Counted from the first letter of the stretch, positions 37,538-49,121 are shown. The stretch: DNA of 64,000 bases from Cupriavidus sp. WGlv3 (GCF_023952475.1 NZ_JALHRX010000002.1:647253-711252), one strand, 5' to 3'. Numbers and translations: made by a program. The notes: generated by a model from the letters alone, not told the origin.

Positions 37538-38701
37538 TCAGAACTTGTGCCGGATCCCCAGCGCCACGCCCACCATGCTGCGTTGCCCGTTGGCCGCGGC
37601 ATAGCTGTTGCCCAGCGACAGGCTGTTGGCATAGACCGTGGCCAGCGATTCCAGCATCAGCCCGGCATTGCGCGCATAAGCGGTGGACACGTACACGTCG
37701 GTGCGTTTCGAGAATGCATAGTTGGCGATAAAGGCCACCTGCCACGGATTGGCCACCTGCGTGTCGCCGAACAGGCTCCTGACGTTGTCGTAGTTGTACT
37801 CGAGCGTCAGCCCCACGGCCGGGCTGACCTGGTAGGTGGCGCCGATCCAGTAAAAGTCGTCGCGCTGGATCACCACGTCGGCGGCGTTCTTGTTCTGGCC
37901 CCAGCGATAGCCGCCCATGACCTTGGCCGGGCCGAAGGTGTAGCTGGCGCCGACCACGGCCTTGCGCAGGGTGCCGCTGCTGGTGCCGATGGTCGGATTC
38001 CACTGGTCATAGCCCACGGTGGCGCCGAAGGGTCCGGCGGCATACGCCAGCGAGGCGCCATAGGCGGTGTCGCGGCGGAACTGTCCGGGCACTTCGCCAT
38101 TGCCGCCGATCGGCGTGGCGATGCCGACCGTCTGCGGCAGCGCCAGCCCGACGCCGAACGACCAGTGCGCGCGCGCGGTCAGCGGGCCGAACTGGCCGGT
38201 GTACTTGACGGTGTTGTCCTCGCGGAAATTGGGGCCTGCCTGCAGCACCACCGGTTCGTATTGCGTGGCGTAGGCCGTGGGCGAGAAATTTGCCAGGGCT
38301 TCGAAGATCGAGGTGTACTGGCGGCCCAGGCTGAGCTGGCCGATACCGGCGTGTCGCACGGCGACAAAGGCCTGGCGACCGAACAGGCGCCCGGCCTGCT
38401 GTAGCGTGCCGTTGTCCAGGCCGAAGCCGCTTTCCAGCACGAACGATGCCTGCCAGCCGGCGCCCAGGTCTTCCATGCCGCGCAGGCCCCAGCGCGAGCC
38501 GGACAGTCCGCCCGACGACATGCGGAACACCTTGTCGCCCGGCCCCGGGTTGAAGCCGTTCGCGGCAACCGGCACCGCGCCGACGCGATTGACGTATTCG
38601 ACGTTGACGTCGACTACGCCATACAGCGTGACGGACGATTGCGCGGCGGCGGTCAGCGGGGACGCCAGCATCAGCGCCATGACGGTGTTTCTGTTTTTCA
38701 T
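37538..38701 (-). CDS. Gram-negative general porin
   Basis: This 387-aa outer-membrane beta-barrel has a signal peptide ending TAAAQ (about residue 21), the opening SSVTLYGVVDVNVEYVN and the C-terminal phenylalanine in GIRHKF that directs barrel assembly. The blocks GGLSGSRWGLRGMEDLG and GRLFGRQAFVAV are standard for beta-proteobacterial trimeric porins. A terminator follows it. It lies 68 bp downstream of the hydrolase gene on the same strand, at the end of the MFS-hydrolase-porin set, so it may be the uptake pore for that pathway's substrate. Confidence 0.95.
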   Translation of the reverse strand: MKNRNTVMALMLASPLTAAAQSSVTLYGVVDVNVEYVNRVGAVPVAANGFNPGPGDKVFRMSSGGLSGSRWGLRGMEDLGAGWQASFVLESGFGLDNGTLQQAGRLFGRQAFVAVRHAGIGQLSLGRQYTSIFEALANFSPTAYATQYEPVVLQAGPNFREDNTVKYTGQFGPLTARAHWSFGVGLALPQTVGIATPIGGNGEVPGQFRRDTAYGASLAYAAGPFGATVGYDQWNPTIGTSSGTLRKAVVGASYTFGPAKVMGGYRWGQNKNAADVVIQRDDFYWIGATYQVSPAVGLTLEYNYDNVRSLFGDTQVANPWQVAFIANYAFSKRTDVYVSTAYARNAGLMLESLATVYANSLSLGNSYAAANGQRSMVGVALGIRHKF

Positions 38702-38769
38702 TGGTCTCCTCCTTGTTGACCCGGCCCTGGCGGCCGGATGCTCTTGTTATGGCGCGCGCTGCGGCGCGC

Positions 38770-39363
38770 TCAGGCCTGCTGTGCGACCAGCGTGTCCAGT
38801 TCCGCCAGCAAGTCATGGGCGCGCGGCCAGGAACCGTATCCGGCGGCGGGATTGAGGTGGCCGACGTTGCCCAGGTCCACCAGCCCACTGCCCCAGGCGG
38901 CGGCCATCTCGGCGACACGCGCGTAGCTGGCCAGCGGATCGTTGCGGCTGGCCGCCACCAGGCTGGGGAACGGCAACGGCGCCAGCGGCATCGGCAGCCA
39001 GCCGGCTTGCGCCAGCGCTTGCTGCGCGGGATAGCCCGGCGGCAGCGGCTGCGTGAAATCCGGCGGCGTCACCAGCAGCGCGGCGCGGATGGGGCGGCGG
39101 TGCAGCGCCGCCCAATGCACCGTGATCATCACGCCGGCGCTGTGCGCGACCAGCACCACCGGCCCGTCGATGTCCGCCAGGGCGGCGTCGAGCGCGGCGA
39201 CACGGGCGGCGCGGCTGAGCTTGTCGTGCTCCAGCGGTGGCACGCAGCGGGCGTCATGCCCCTGGGCCAGAAGTTCGGCTTGCAGCAGGGTCTGCCAGTG
39301 CTCGGCGACGTGGTCGCGCAGGCCCGGCACCATCAGGATGGTGGGTGAGGGGGTAGCAGTCAT
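38770..39363 (-). CDS. RBBP9/YdeN family alpha/beta hydrolase
   Basis: This 197-aa serine hydrolase has the small-hydrolase layout TILMVPGLRDHVAEHWQTLLQ, the nucleophile elbow VLVAHSAGVM and the late histidine in NVGHLNPAAGYG. The acidic residue probably lies in SRNDPLASY. Family members have no agreed substrate. It starts 19 bp after the MFS transporter stop, so the two are co-transcribed and the hydrolase probably acts on an ester or lactone taken up or formed in this pathway. Confidence 0.9.
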   Translation of the reverse strand: MTATPSPTILMVPGLRDHVAEHWQTLLQAELLAQGHDARCVPPLEHDKLSRAARVAALDAALADIDGPVVLVAHSAGVMITVHWAALHRRPIRAALLVTPPDFTQPLPPGYPAQQALAQAGWLPMPLAPLPFPSLVAASRNDPLASYARVAEMAAAWGSGLVDLGNVGHLNPAAGYGSWPRAHDLLAELDTLVAQQA

Positions 39364-39381
39364 GGTGGGATCAGGAAAGGG

Positions 39382-40740
39382 TCAGGCAGGAAATGCGTGG
39401 GGCACGGGGTGGCCATCCAGGCGCCGCAGGTCTGCGGCATAGTGTCGGCGGCCGATGCAGAACAGCAGCGTGGCGGCGGCGCCGGCCAGCGGAATCCATT
39501 GCAGCGCGCCGGTCAGGCCGATGCGGTCGGCCAGCACGCCGGTCAGGAATGGTCCCGGCGCCAGGCCCAGCAGGTTGTTGATCAGCGTCAGCGTGGCAAA
39601 CGCAGTGGCGTGGATGGCGGGTCGAGTCAGGTTGGCCACCATCGCGCTGGCCGGGCCGGCACAGCCGCCCACCACCAGCATGCCGGCGCCGATCAGCACC
39701 AGCTGGGCCGTGCCGGCGGGCAGCCGGAACGCCGTCATCAGCAGCACGCAGCAGGCCAGGCTGTAGCCGATGGCCATCTGCCATTTGCGCCCAGGCGCGC
39801 GCCGCGCCACGCGGTCGGTCAGCGCGCCGCAGACCACCATGCCGGCGCCGGCCACCAGCACCAGCAGCGCCGCCACCACGCCGGCACGGCCGGTGGCCAT
39901 GCCGTACTCACGCGCCAGGAAGCTCGGCAGCCACGCCAGCAGCGCGGCCATCACCAGCAATTGCAAGGCGCTGCCGGCGCAGGCGCACAGCATCGAGGGC
40001 AGCGTCAGCAGTTCGCGCACGATCCGGCGCGGCGCCAGCTGGCGCACCGTGGCCGCGTCGCTGCCGCCGTCGTCGTTGGCGGCGCCAACGCGCTGCTGCA
40101 GCCCGCGCAAGCGCCGCTCGCTGATTGTCAGCGCGTAGCAGGCCACCATCGCCAGCCCGAACGCGGCCATGCCGGCAAAGGCCATGCGCCAGCCGAAATG
40201 CGCGGACAGGATGCCGCCCAGTCCCATGCCCAGCACCGAGCCGAACGCGCCGCCGGCGATAAACGCGGCGCTCAGGCTGGCGCGCAGGTGGCGCGAGAAC
40301 ACCGACACCACCACCGCGATGCCGACGCTGCCGTAGGCGGCCTCGCCGATGCCGACGCACAGCCGCGCCAGGAACATCTGGCCAAAGCTGCCCGCCAGCG
40401 CGCAGCCCAGCGTGGCCAGGCTCCACAGCGCCGCCATCAGGATCAGGCTGCGCACCCGGCCCCAGCGGTCGGCCAGCAGCGACAGCGGAAGCGCGAGCAC
40501 CCCCACCATCAGCGCCACCACCCCGCCGAGCGCCCCCAGCTCCGTATCCCCCAGCTGCCATTCGGCCTTCAGCAGCGGGAACACGGCATTGAGCACCTGG
40601 CGCGACATGTAGTCCGACAGCAGCAGCGCAAAGGTCAGCGCAAACACCAGCCACGCATAGCGCGATCCGGCAGCCGCGGGTGCAGCGGGCGGCGGCGCGG
40701 CGGATGCGGCGGCGGCAAGGGCAAGGCGGGATCTGGGCAT
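39382..40740 (-). CDS. MFS transporter next to an AraC-type operator
   Basis: This 452-aa twelve-helix MFS protein has YAWLVFALTFALLLSDYMSRQVLNAVFP in its first helix (split as read), the loop LADRWGRVRSL between helices 2 and 3, and a polar central loop (QQRVGAANDDGGSDAAT). It resembles the hexuronate/organic-anion symporter groups of MFS. Upstream, at 40847-40884, lies the second copy of the 21-bp-spaced repeats found at the AraC gene, 107 bp from the start. It is first of the MFS-hydrolase-porin set and is probably induced together with the BKACE operon. The transported compound is unknown. Confidence 0.9.
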   Translation of the reverse strand: MPRSRLALAAAASAAPPPAAPAAAGSRYAWLVFALTFALLLSDYMSRQVLNAVFPLLKAEWQLGDTELGALGGVVALMVGVLALPLSLLADRWGRVRSLILMAALWSLATLGCALAGSFGQMFLARLCVGIGEAAYGSVGIAVVVSVFSRHLRASLSAAFIAGGAFGSVLGMGLGGILSAHFGWRMAFAGMAAFGLAMVACYALTISERRLRGLQQRVGAANDDGGSDAATVRQLAPRRIVRELLTLPSMLCACAGSALQLLVMAALLAWLPSFLAREYGMATGRAGVVAALLVLVAGAGMVVCGALTDRVARRAPGRKWQMAIGYSLACCVLLMTAFRLPAGTAQLVLIGAGMLVVGGCAGPASAMVANLTRPAIHATAFATLTLINNLLGLAPGPFLTGVLADRIGLTGALQWIPLAGAAATLLFCIGRRHYAADLRRLDGHPVPHAFPA

Positions 40741-40846
40741 GGGCGTCTCCGGAAGCCGGCCGGCGGTCTTGGCGCCGCCGTGTGTTCAGTACCCGCGCGG
40801 AGTGGCGGGCAAGCGCAGCAAGTATCTGGCGATCGGGACTACGCGG

Positions 40847-40884
40847 TTTGATATTCCGGGACGTTCGCTTGACATTACGTGACA
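40847..40884. promoter_or_regulatory. Candidate AraC operator (copy B) upstream of the MFS gene
   Basis: TTTGATATTCCGGGAC (40847-40862) and TTGACATTACGTGACA (40869-40884) repeat the copy A pattern at 36403-36440, again with cores 21 bp apart and with the same orientation relative to the minus-strand target gene. Flanking bases (GCG before TTTGA, CG between repeats) also agree, which random GC-rich sequence would rarely give. Confidence 0.72.
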
Positions 40885-40904
40885 GGTGGGGAAAACGCCG
40901 AGAC

Positions 40905-40936
40905 AAAAAAAACGGCACCCTGAGGTGCCGGTTTTT
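40905..40936 (-). terminator. Rho-independent terminator of argG
   Basis: The stem CGGCACC / GGTGCCG (40913-40930) with loop CTGA is followed on the minus strand by eight T residues (A-run 40905-40912). It lies 40 bp beyond the argG stop. A shorter T-run on the other side (40932-40936) gives weak bidirectionality. Confidence 0.92.
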
Positions 40937-40970
40937 GGCGGGTCCCGCCGTCAGGCAGGAAGCGCGAAGC

Positions 40971-43782
<2,812 letters not shown>

Positions 43783-43826
43783 CCGCCCTGCCACGAGATC
43801 CATAACCCCGACCCGGAGACATCCCG

Positions 43827-44786
43827 ATGAAGCCAGCCCTTTTCGCCATGGCCCTGCTCGGCATTGCCAGCAGCGCGCACGCCGCCTATCCCGAGCGGCC
43901 GATCAAGCTGATCGTGCCCTACGCGGCCGGCGGCACCACCGACATCATTGCCCGCATCGTCGGCACCCGCCTGGGCCCGGTGCTGGGCCAGCCGGTGGTG
44001 ATCGAAAACCGTCCCGGCGCCGGCGGCGCGGTCGGCAGCGCCTACGCGGCCAAGCAACCGGCCGACGGCTACACCCTGGTGATGGAGGTGGAAAGCTCGC
44101 ACGCGGTCAACCCCAACGTCTACCTGAAGACCGCGTACGACCCGGTCAAGGACTTCGCACCGATCAGCAACCTGGCCGACGTGCCCAACGTGCTGGTGGT
44201 CAATCCCGCCTTCCCGGCGACGGACCTGGCATCCTTCATCAAGCAGCTCAAGGCCAATCCCGGCAAGTATTCGTTCGGTTCGTCCGGCAACGGCGGCCTC
44301 AGCCACATGAACGGCGAACTGTTCATGAATACCACCGGCACGCGCATGCTGCACGTGCCGTACAAGGGGCTGGGCCCGGCGCTCAACGATGCGGTGGCCG
44401 GTCAGATCCAGGTGGTGTTCGACAATATCCCGTCGTCGTCCGGGCTGATCCAGGGTGGCCGCCTCAAGCCGCTGGCGGTGGCCGCCAGGCAGCGCCTGAA
44501 GGTGCTGCCCAATGTGCCCACCTATGCCGAGGCCGGGCTGCCGGCGATGAACAACCCGTCGTGGTTCGGCCTGGGCGCGCCGGCGGGCACGCCCGCGGCC
44601 ATCCTCGACCAGCTCAACGACGCGGTGCGCAAGGTGCTGGCCGAGCCGGAGGTGGTCGCCGCCATCGAGAAACAGGGCGCGATCCCGGCACCGACCTCGC
44701 GCAAGGCCTTTGGCGATCTGATCCGTGGGCAGAACGCGCACTGGCAGCAGGTGGTCGAGGCCATCCACTTCACCAAGCTCCAGTAA
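43827..44786 (+). CDS. Bug/TctC family periplasmic substrate-binding protein
   Basis: This 319-aa receptor has a short signal peptide ending SSAHA (residue 19), then YPERPIKLIVPYAAGG, VVIENRPGAGGAVG and LHVPYKGLGPAL. It is the third Bug protein in the window and clearly a paralogue of those at 4915 and 34059. The gene lies 44 bp after the CoA-transferase gene and 15 bp before the hydratase gene, and its likely ligand is the carboxylate that these enzymes process. No transporter membrane component is encoded nearby. Confidence 0.95.
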   Translation: MKPALFAMALLGIASSAHAAYPERPIKLIVPYAAGGTTDIIARIVGTRLGPVLGQPVVIENRPGAGGAVGSAYAAKQPADGYTLVMEVESSHAVNPNVYLKTAYDPVKDFAPISNLADVPNVLVVNPAFPATDLASFIKQLKANPGKYSFGSSGNGGLSHMNGELFMNTTGTRMLHVPYKGLGPALNDAVAGQIQVVFDNIPSSSGLIQGGRLKPLAVAARQRLKVLPNVPTYAEAGLPAMNNPSWFGLGAPAGTPAAILDQLNDAVRKVLAEPEVVAAIEKQGAIPAPTSRKAFGDLIRGQNAHWQQVVEAIHFTKLQ

Positions 44787-44801
44787 GCCACGAGGACCGA
44801 C

Positions 44802-45578
44802 ATGAGCACACTTCAGCAGGAACCACACGCCGGCGTCGAGATCGACGCGCGCGGCATCGCCACCGTCACCATCCGCGAGGCGGGCTCGCTCAATATCCTG
44901 AGCACACCCGTGATCGCCTCGCTCACGCGCGCGATCGAAGCGCTGGCCGCCCATGACGCGCTGCGTGTGCTGGTACTGCGCGGCACCGGCGACAAGGGCT
45001 TTATCGGCGGCGCCGACATCAAGGAAATGGCCGCGCTCGACCGCGCCAGCGCCGAGGCCTTCATCAGCGGCCTGCGCCGCCTGTGCGATGCCGTGCGCCA
45101 CCTGCCGGTGCCGGTGATCGCGCGCATGCCGGGCTGGTGCCTGGGCGGCGGCCTGGAACTGGCGCTGGCGTGCGACCTGCGCATCGCCGCCGACACCGCG
45201 CAGCTGGGGATGCCCGAGGTGAAGGTCGGCATTCCGTCGGTGATCCATGCCGCGCTGATGCCGCGCCTGATCGGCAATGCGCGCACCGCGTGGATGCTGC
45301 TGACCGGCGAGATCTCCGACGCCGCCGAGGCGCTGCAGTGGGGGCTGGTCAGCCGCGTGGTGCCGCTGGCCGGGCTGGACCTGGAAGTCGAGCGCGTGGC
45401 CGCGCTGCTGGCGGGCTTTGGTCCGGTCGCGGTGCGCCAGCAGAAGCGCCTGCTGCGCGAGTGGGAAGATGCGCCGCTGGAGGCCTCGATCGGCAACAGC
45501 GTGACCGAGTTCGGCAGCGCCTTCGACACCGGCGAGCCGCAGCAGCACATGGCCACCTTCCTGAACCGCAAGCGCTGA
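44802..45578 (+). CDS. Enoyl-CoA hydratase/isomerase family protein
   Basis: This 258-aa crotonase-fold protein has the oxyanion segment FIGGADIKEM, then CLGGGLELALACDLRI and LGMPEVKVGIPSV. Both candidate acid/base glutamates are present (GGGLE and MPEVK). The usual GAGGTQRL after the second one is replaced by SVIHAALMPRL, a pattern seen in hydrolase- or decarboxylase-like members, so the reaction may not be simple hydration. It closes the CoA-transferase/Bug operon. The convergent LysR gene ends 23 bp away. Confidence 0.92.
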   Translation: MSTLQQEPHAGVEIDARGIATVTIREAGSLNILSTPVIASLTRAIEALAAHDALRVLVLRGTGDKGFIGGADIKEMAALDRASAEAFISGLRRLCDAVRHLPVPVIARMPGWCLGGGLELALACDLRIAADTAQLGMPEVKVGIPSVIHAALMPRLIGNARTAWMLLTGEISDAAEALQWGLVSRVVPLAGLDLEVERVAALLAGFGPVAVRQQKRLLREWEDAPLEASIGNSVTEFGSAFDTGEPQQHMATFLNRKR

Positions 45579-45601
45579 AGCGCTAAGCGTCGGACAGGCA
45601 G

Positions 45602-46549
45602 TTACGGCGCCGTGGCCGCCACGGCGCCGCCTTCGCGCGTGGCCACCACGCGCGGATCGTTGAGCAGGAACTGCGCGAAGGCCTCGGCAAACGCCGGCAG
45701 CTTGCCGTCGGCGCGCACGATAAGGTTCAGTTCGCGCAAGGCCCACGGCTCAGCCAGCCGCACCCCGGCCACGCGCGCCTCGCGCAGCGCCTGTGCCGCC
45801 ACGCTGCGCGGCACCAGCGCCACGCCCACGCCGGCCTCGGCCAGCGACAGCACCGCATCGAAGCTGTGCGCATGCAGGCGCACGTTGGGGCCCTTGCCGG
45901 CGCGCTGCGCCATCTCGCGCAGGAACAGGAAGTTGCTGCTGGTGCGGCTCATGCAGACAAAGTCGAACGCCAGCGCCGCGCCAAACCGCACCTCGGGCTC
46001 GCGCGCGAGCGGGTGGTCCGCCGCCATCACCAGGATCAATTCGTCGCGCGCATAGCGCACCGAGCGCACGCCGGCGGCGTCGTCGCCGGTATGGAAATCT
46101 CCGGCCAGGATGCCGACATCGGCCTCGTGCGCCGCCACCGCGGCGAGGATCGCCTGGCTGGCGCGCTCCTCCAGGTCGATGTTCACGTCCGGGTTCGCCA
46201 GCAGGAAGCGGCTCACGCTGGGAATGATGAAGCCGTTGAGCGAACTGCTGTTGGCCAGCAGCCGGATATTGCCCTTCAGCCCGGCGGAAAAGCGCCCGAC
46301 CTCGCCATGCATGCGCTCGACCCCCAGCAGCAGTTCGCGCACATGGACCAGCAGCGTTTCGCCGGCCGGCGTCAGATCCATGCCGCGCGCGCTGCGCACG
46401 AACAACGGCGTGCCCATGGCGTGCTCGAGGTTCTTCAGCCGGTAGCTGGCCGCCGACGCGGTGATGTGGGTGGCCGATGCGCCGCCCGACAGGCTTTGCG
46501 CATCGGCAATGGCCTGGAACAGGCGCAGGTCGGTCAATTCGTAACGCAA
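45602..46549 (-). CDS. LysR family transcriptional regulator
   Basis: This 315-aa regulator has a DNA-binding domain (LRLFQAIADAQSLSGGASATHIT and SAASYRLKNLEHAMGTPLFVR) and an effector domain with a YARDELILVMAADHPLA region. The HTH residues diverge from the common TQPAVS core, having HITASAAS instead. It converges on the CoA-transferase/Bug/hydratase operon and could regulate it, though the promoter is three genes away. The gap upstream (230 bp) also contains palindromes near the VOC gene. Confidence 0.93.
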   Translation of the reverse strand: MRYELTDLRLFQAIADAQSLSGGASATHITASAASYRLKNLEHAMGTPLFVRSARGMDLTPAGETLLVHVRELLLGVERMHGEVGRFSAGLKGNIRLLANSSSLNGFIIPSVSRFLLANPDVNIDLEERASQAILAAVAAHEADVGILAGDFHTGDDAAGVRSVRYARDELILVMAADHPLAREPEVRFGAALAFDFVCMSRTSSNFLFLREMAQRAGKGPNVRLHAHSFDAVLSLAEAGVGVALVPRSVAAQALREARVAGVRLAEPWALRELNLIVRADGKLPAFAEAFAQFLLNDPRVVATREGGAVAATAP

Positions 46550-46662
46550 GGCAACTCCATTTGGGCCGCGGCAGTCGAAACGGTGGCGATGGGCGGCGGT
46601 CTAGCGGACCATTCTAGTGCACCGCCCCCTGCCCTTTCCCCGGACCCATCGCGCATTCGATG

Positions 46663-46711
46663 TGGACGCCGTCCATTTTCTTTGCTAAGGTATTGTGGAC
46701 GGCGTACACAA
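46663..46711. promoter_or_regulatory. Two palindromic operator candidates upstream of the VOC gene
   Basis: TGGACGCCGTCCA (46663-46675) is a perfect odd-length palindrome. A second, longer one, TTGTGGACGGCGTACACAA (46693-46711), is near-perfect, sharing the GTGGACGCC/GTGGACGGC core. Their centres are 33 bp apart and flank a possible promoter (TTTGCTAAGGTAT). The pattern is what TetR- or GntR-type repressors recognise; no such regulator is adjacent in this window. Confidence 0.6.
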
Positions 46712-46779
46712 AGCCTGTACGCCATTGCCGAGACCCCGCGGCCCTACAGCCCCACAGGCCGCCCCTTCAAGGAGTTGTC

Positions 46780-47205
46780 ATGCAAGTCCAGCCCTATCTG
46801 TTTTTCGAAGGCCGTTGCGATGAAGCGGTCGAGTTCTACAAGCAGACCCTCGGCGCCAAGGTCAACGCCCGCATGACCTTCGCCGACAACCCCGACGCCG
46901 GCAAGGGCGGCGAAGGCTGCCAGCCCGGCGCGGGCGCCCAGGACAAGGTCATGCATCTGGAATTCCAGGTCGGCGACAGCATCATCCTGGCCTCCGACGG
47001 GCAATGTTCGAACCAGGTCGCCTTCCAGGGATTCGGCCTGGCCATCACCTTTCCCGACAAGGCCGGGGTGGAGAAGGCCTTCAACGGCCTGAAGGAAGGC
47101 GGCCAGGTGCTGATGCCGCTGGACAAGACCTTCTTTGCCGAACAGTTCGGCATGGTGGCCGACCGTTTCGGCATCATGTGGATGCTGCTGACGGCGCCCA
47201 AGTAA
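46780..47205 (+). CDS. VOC family (PhnB-like) protein
   Basis: This 141-aa vicinal-oxygen-chelate-fold protein opens MQVQPYLFFEGRCDEAVEFYKQ and ends DRFGIMWMLLTA, as PhnB/YjdN and 3-demethylubiquinone methyltransferase-like proteins do. It has the two babbab modules, but function in this branch is undefined; it is not a methyltransferase by sequence. AAGGAG precedes ATG 46780. Two palindromes 70-117 bp upstream suggest it is under a dedicated repressor. The next gene, slyX, follows after 92 bp and is probably separate. Confidence 0.92.
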   Translation: MQVQPYLFFEGRCDEAVEFYKQTLGAKVNARMTFADNPDAGKGGEGCQPGAGAQDKVMHLEFQVGDSIILASDGQCSNQVAFQGFGLAITFPDKAGVEKAFNGLKEGGQVLMPLDKTFFAEQFGMVADRFGIMWMLLTAPK

Positions 47206-47297
47206 GCCAGCGAGCAGGTTCCCGGCCAGCGGCGCGCTTCGGGCCAGAGCCCGGCGATGGGTTTACAATGCGCGCCGCCCGCCGGAGAAACCTAGCC

Positions 47298-47501
47298 ATG
47301 GACGATCGCATCAACGAACTCGAAATCAAGCTCGCCTTCCAGGAAGACCTGCTCGATACCCTGAACAGCACCGTGGCGCGCCAGCAGCAGCAGATCGACC
47401 TGCTGCAGGAGCAGTTCCGCGCGCTGTACCAGCAGGTGCGCAGCGCCGCCACCACCGCGGCCGAAGCCGACCCCCTGCAGGAAATCCCGCCGCACTACTG
47501 A
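47298..47501 (+). CDS. slyX: SlyX family protein
   Basis: This 67-aa, strongly helical protein has INELEIKLAFQEDLLDTLN, then a Gln-rich coiled coil and the ending QEIPPHY, the conserved SlyX signature. Its role is unknown; in E. coli it lies near slyD. ATG 47298 is preceded by GGAGAAA. It appears as a single gene here between a VOC protein and a DUF1439 protein. Confidence 0.93.
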   Translation: MDDRINELEIKLAFQEDLLDTLNSTVARQQQQIDLLQEQFRALYQQVRSAATTAAEADPLQEIPPHY

Positions 47502-47602
47502 GCCGGCACCCTGGCCGATGTGACGGAACGCTGCCCCCTGCGACGCGGTCTGACAGGCTGATTCCATTAAGGCGGCGTCCCACGGCGCGCCCCATCCTGC
47601 AC

Positions 47603-48157
47603 ATGCGCCTGAAACCTTCCCTGCTGCTTGCCGCCGCCTGCATCGCCGGCTCTGCTCCCGCCCTGGCCGGCTACAACATCTGGACCGGCGAGTATTCGCT
47701 GAGCCGCCAGGAACTGCAGACCGAACTCGACAAGCGCTTTCCCGCGACGCTGCGCTACGCCGAAGTCGTCAGCGTCCAGCTCAGCCACCCGCGGCTGGTG
47801 CTGGATGAAGCCAGCAACCGCCTCACTACCCATGTCGACGCACGCCTGACCAACGCCCTGCTGCCTTCGCCCCCTGTCGACGGCAAGCTGGCCCTGAACA
47901 GTGGCATCCGCTATGACCCGGCCAGGCGCGCGGTGCTGCTCGACAACCCCACGGTGCAGCAGGTCGAAGTCGCCGGCATGGGGCCCTATCGCGAACAGCT
48001 CAACGCCATCGGCGCCGTGGTCGCGCAGCAGCTGCTGAAGGACTATCCGATCTATACCTTCAAGCCCGAGGAGCTGCGCGCGGGCGGCAAGGAGGTGGAA
48101 CCGGGGGCGATCACGGTGGGCAAGGACGAGGTGCGGGTGGAGGTGAAGCAGCGGTAG
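47603..48157 (+). CDS. DUF1439 (YceB-like) exported protein
   Basis: This 184-aa protein has a signal peptide ending APALA (residue 22), then YNIWTGEYSLSRQELQTELDKRFP. That is the start of the DUF1439/YceB fold, which resembles lipid-binding tubular folds; a related ending is IGAVVAQQLLKDYPIYTF. No lipobox cysteine is visible, unlike E. coli YceB, so it is probably soluble in the periplasm. Function is unknown. It stands alone, converging on the DMT transporter gene. Confidence 0.9.
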   Translation: MRLKPSLLLAAACIAGSAPALAGYNIWTGEYSLSRQELQTELDKRFPATLRYAEVVSVQLSHPRLVLDEASNRLTTHVDARLTNALLPSPPVDGKLALNSGIRYDPARRAVLLDNPTVQQVEVAGMGPYREQLNAIGAVVAQQLLKDYPIYTFKPEELRAGGKEVEPGAITVGKDEVRVEVKQR

Positions 48158-48203
48158 GCGCGCCTTCGGGCAGCGCCTCTTCCCTGCTCCACCTACCGCT
48201 TCA

Positions 48204-49121
48204 TCAGCCCTTGGTGCCGCGGAACACCAGCCCCAACCCCGCCAGCACCGCGCCCATCCCCGCCAGCGCCAGCGGCGCCATGCGGTTGCCCAGCAGCAGG
48301 TAATCCAGCGCCGCGGTGCCTGCCGGCACGAGGTAGAACAGGCTGGTCACGTTGACCAGGTTGCCGGCGTGGATCAGGCGGTAGAACAGCAGCGTCGCGC
48401 CGATCGAAATCCCCAGCGCCAGCCACAGCAGCGGTGCGGCGAATGCCAGCGAGGCTTCGAAGGCGAAGGGCTGGAACGGCAGGCACAGCAGGCAGGCCGC
48501 CAGGCTTGCGCCGTACTGCAGCGGCAGCACTTCGGCGGGCGCGCGCGGGCTGCGTTTCTGCAGGATGGCGCCGACGGTCATGCTGGCCAGCGAGGCCAGC
48601 GCACACAGCACCCCCGCCGGCGACAGCCGGGCCAGCAGCAGGCTGTCGGCGACCACCATCGCCAGACCGGCGAATGCCAGCGCCAGGCTGCCCAGGCGCG
48701 CGGCGCTGGCGCGGCGCTCGGTCAGCAGCAGCGTCAGCATCGGCTGCGCGCCGAGCACCGTGGCCAGCACGCCGGGCGTCATGCCGTGGTCCAGCGCCAG
48801 AAAATAGAAGACCGCGTAGCCGCCGATCAGCAGCAGCCCCGCGCCGGCCGTGTGCAGCCGCTCGCCGCGCGGCGGCAGCAGGCGCCTGCGCGCCAGGCCG
48901 AGCGCGCCCAGCACGGCGCAGACCAGCGCAAAGCGCAAGGTCAGCAGGGCGAACGGGGTGGCGTGGTCGAGCGCCAGCCGGGCGGCGATGGCGCCGCTGC
49001 TCCATAGCAGCACGAACAGCGGCGTGGCCCAGAGGGCGGAGGATGTGGAACGCGTGGAGCGCGTGGTGAGCGTGTCGCGCGCGGCGTCAAAGCGCGCCGC
49101 GCAATCTTCTTGGTTGTTCAT
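48204..49121 (-). CDS. DMT family (EamA) transporter
   Basis: This 305-aa inner-membrane protein has ten predicted helices in two EamA repeats. The first starts WATPLFVLLWSSGAIAAR, and the second LASMTVGAILQKRSPRAPAEV; NVTSLFYLVPAGTAALDYLLLG is the typical late helix pair. Members export amino acids, metabolites or toxic compounds. The first 25 residues are polar and rich in Thr/Arg/Ser; a shorter start cannot be excluded. It has no linked partner genes and no known substrate. Confidence 0.93.
   Translation of the reverse strand: MNNQEDCAARFDAARDTLTTRSTRSTSSALWATPLFVLLWSSGAIAARLALDHATPFALLTLRFALVCAVLGALGLARRRLLPPRGERLHTAGAGLLLIGGYAVFYFLALDHGMTPGVLATVLGAQPMLTLLLTERRASAARLGSLALAFAGLAMVVADSLLLARLSPAGVLCALASLASMTVGAILQKRSPRAPAEVLPLQYGASLAACLLCLPFQPFAFEASLAFAAPLLWLALGISIGATLLFYRLIHAGNLVNVTSLFYLVPAGTAALDYLLLGNRMAPLALAGMGAVLAGLGLVFRGTKG

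Noticed and set aside
45620..45660. GGCGCCGTGG...CCACGGCGCC inverted repeat near the end of the LysR gene as terminator
   Set aside because: It lies inside the coding end of LysR and lacks a T-run.
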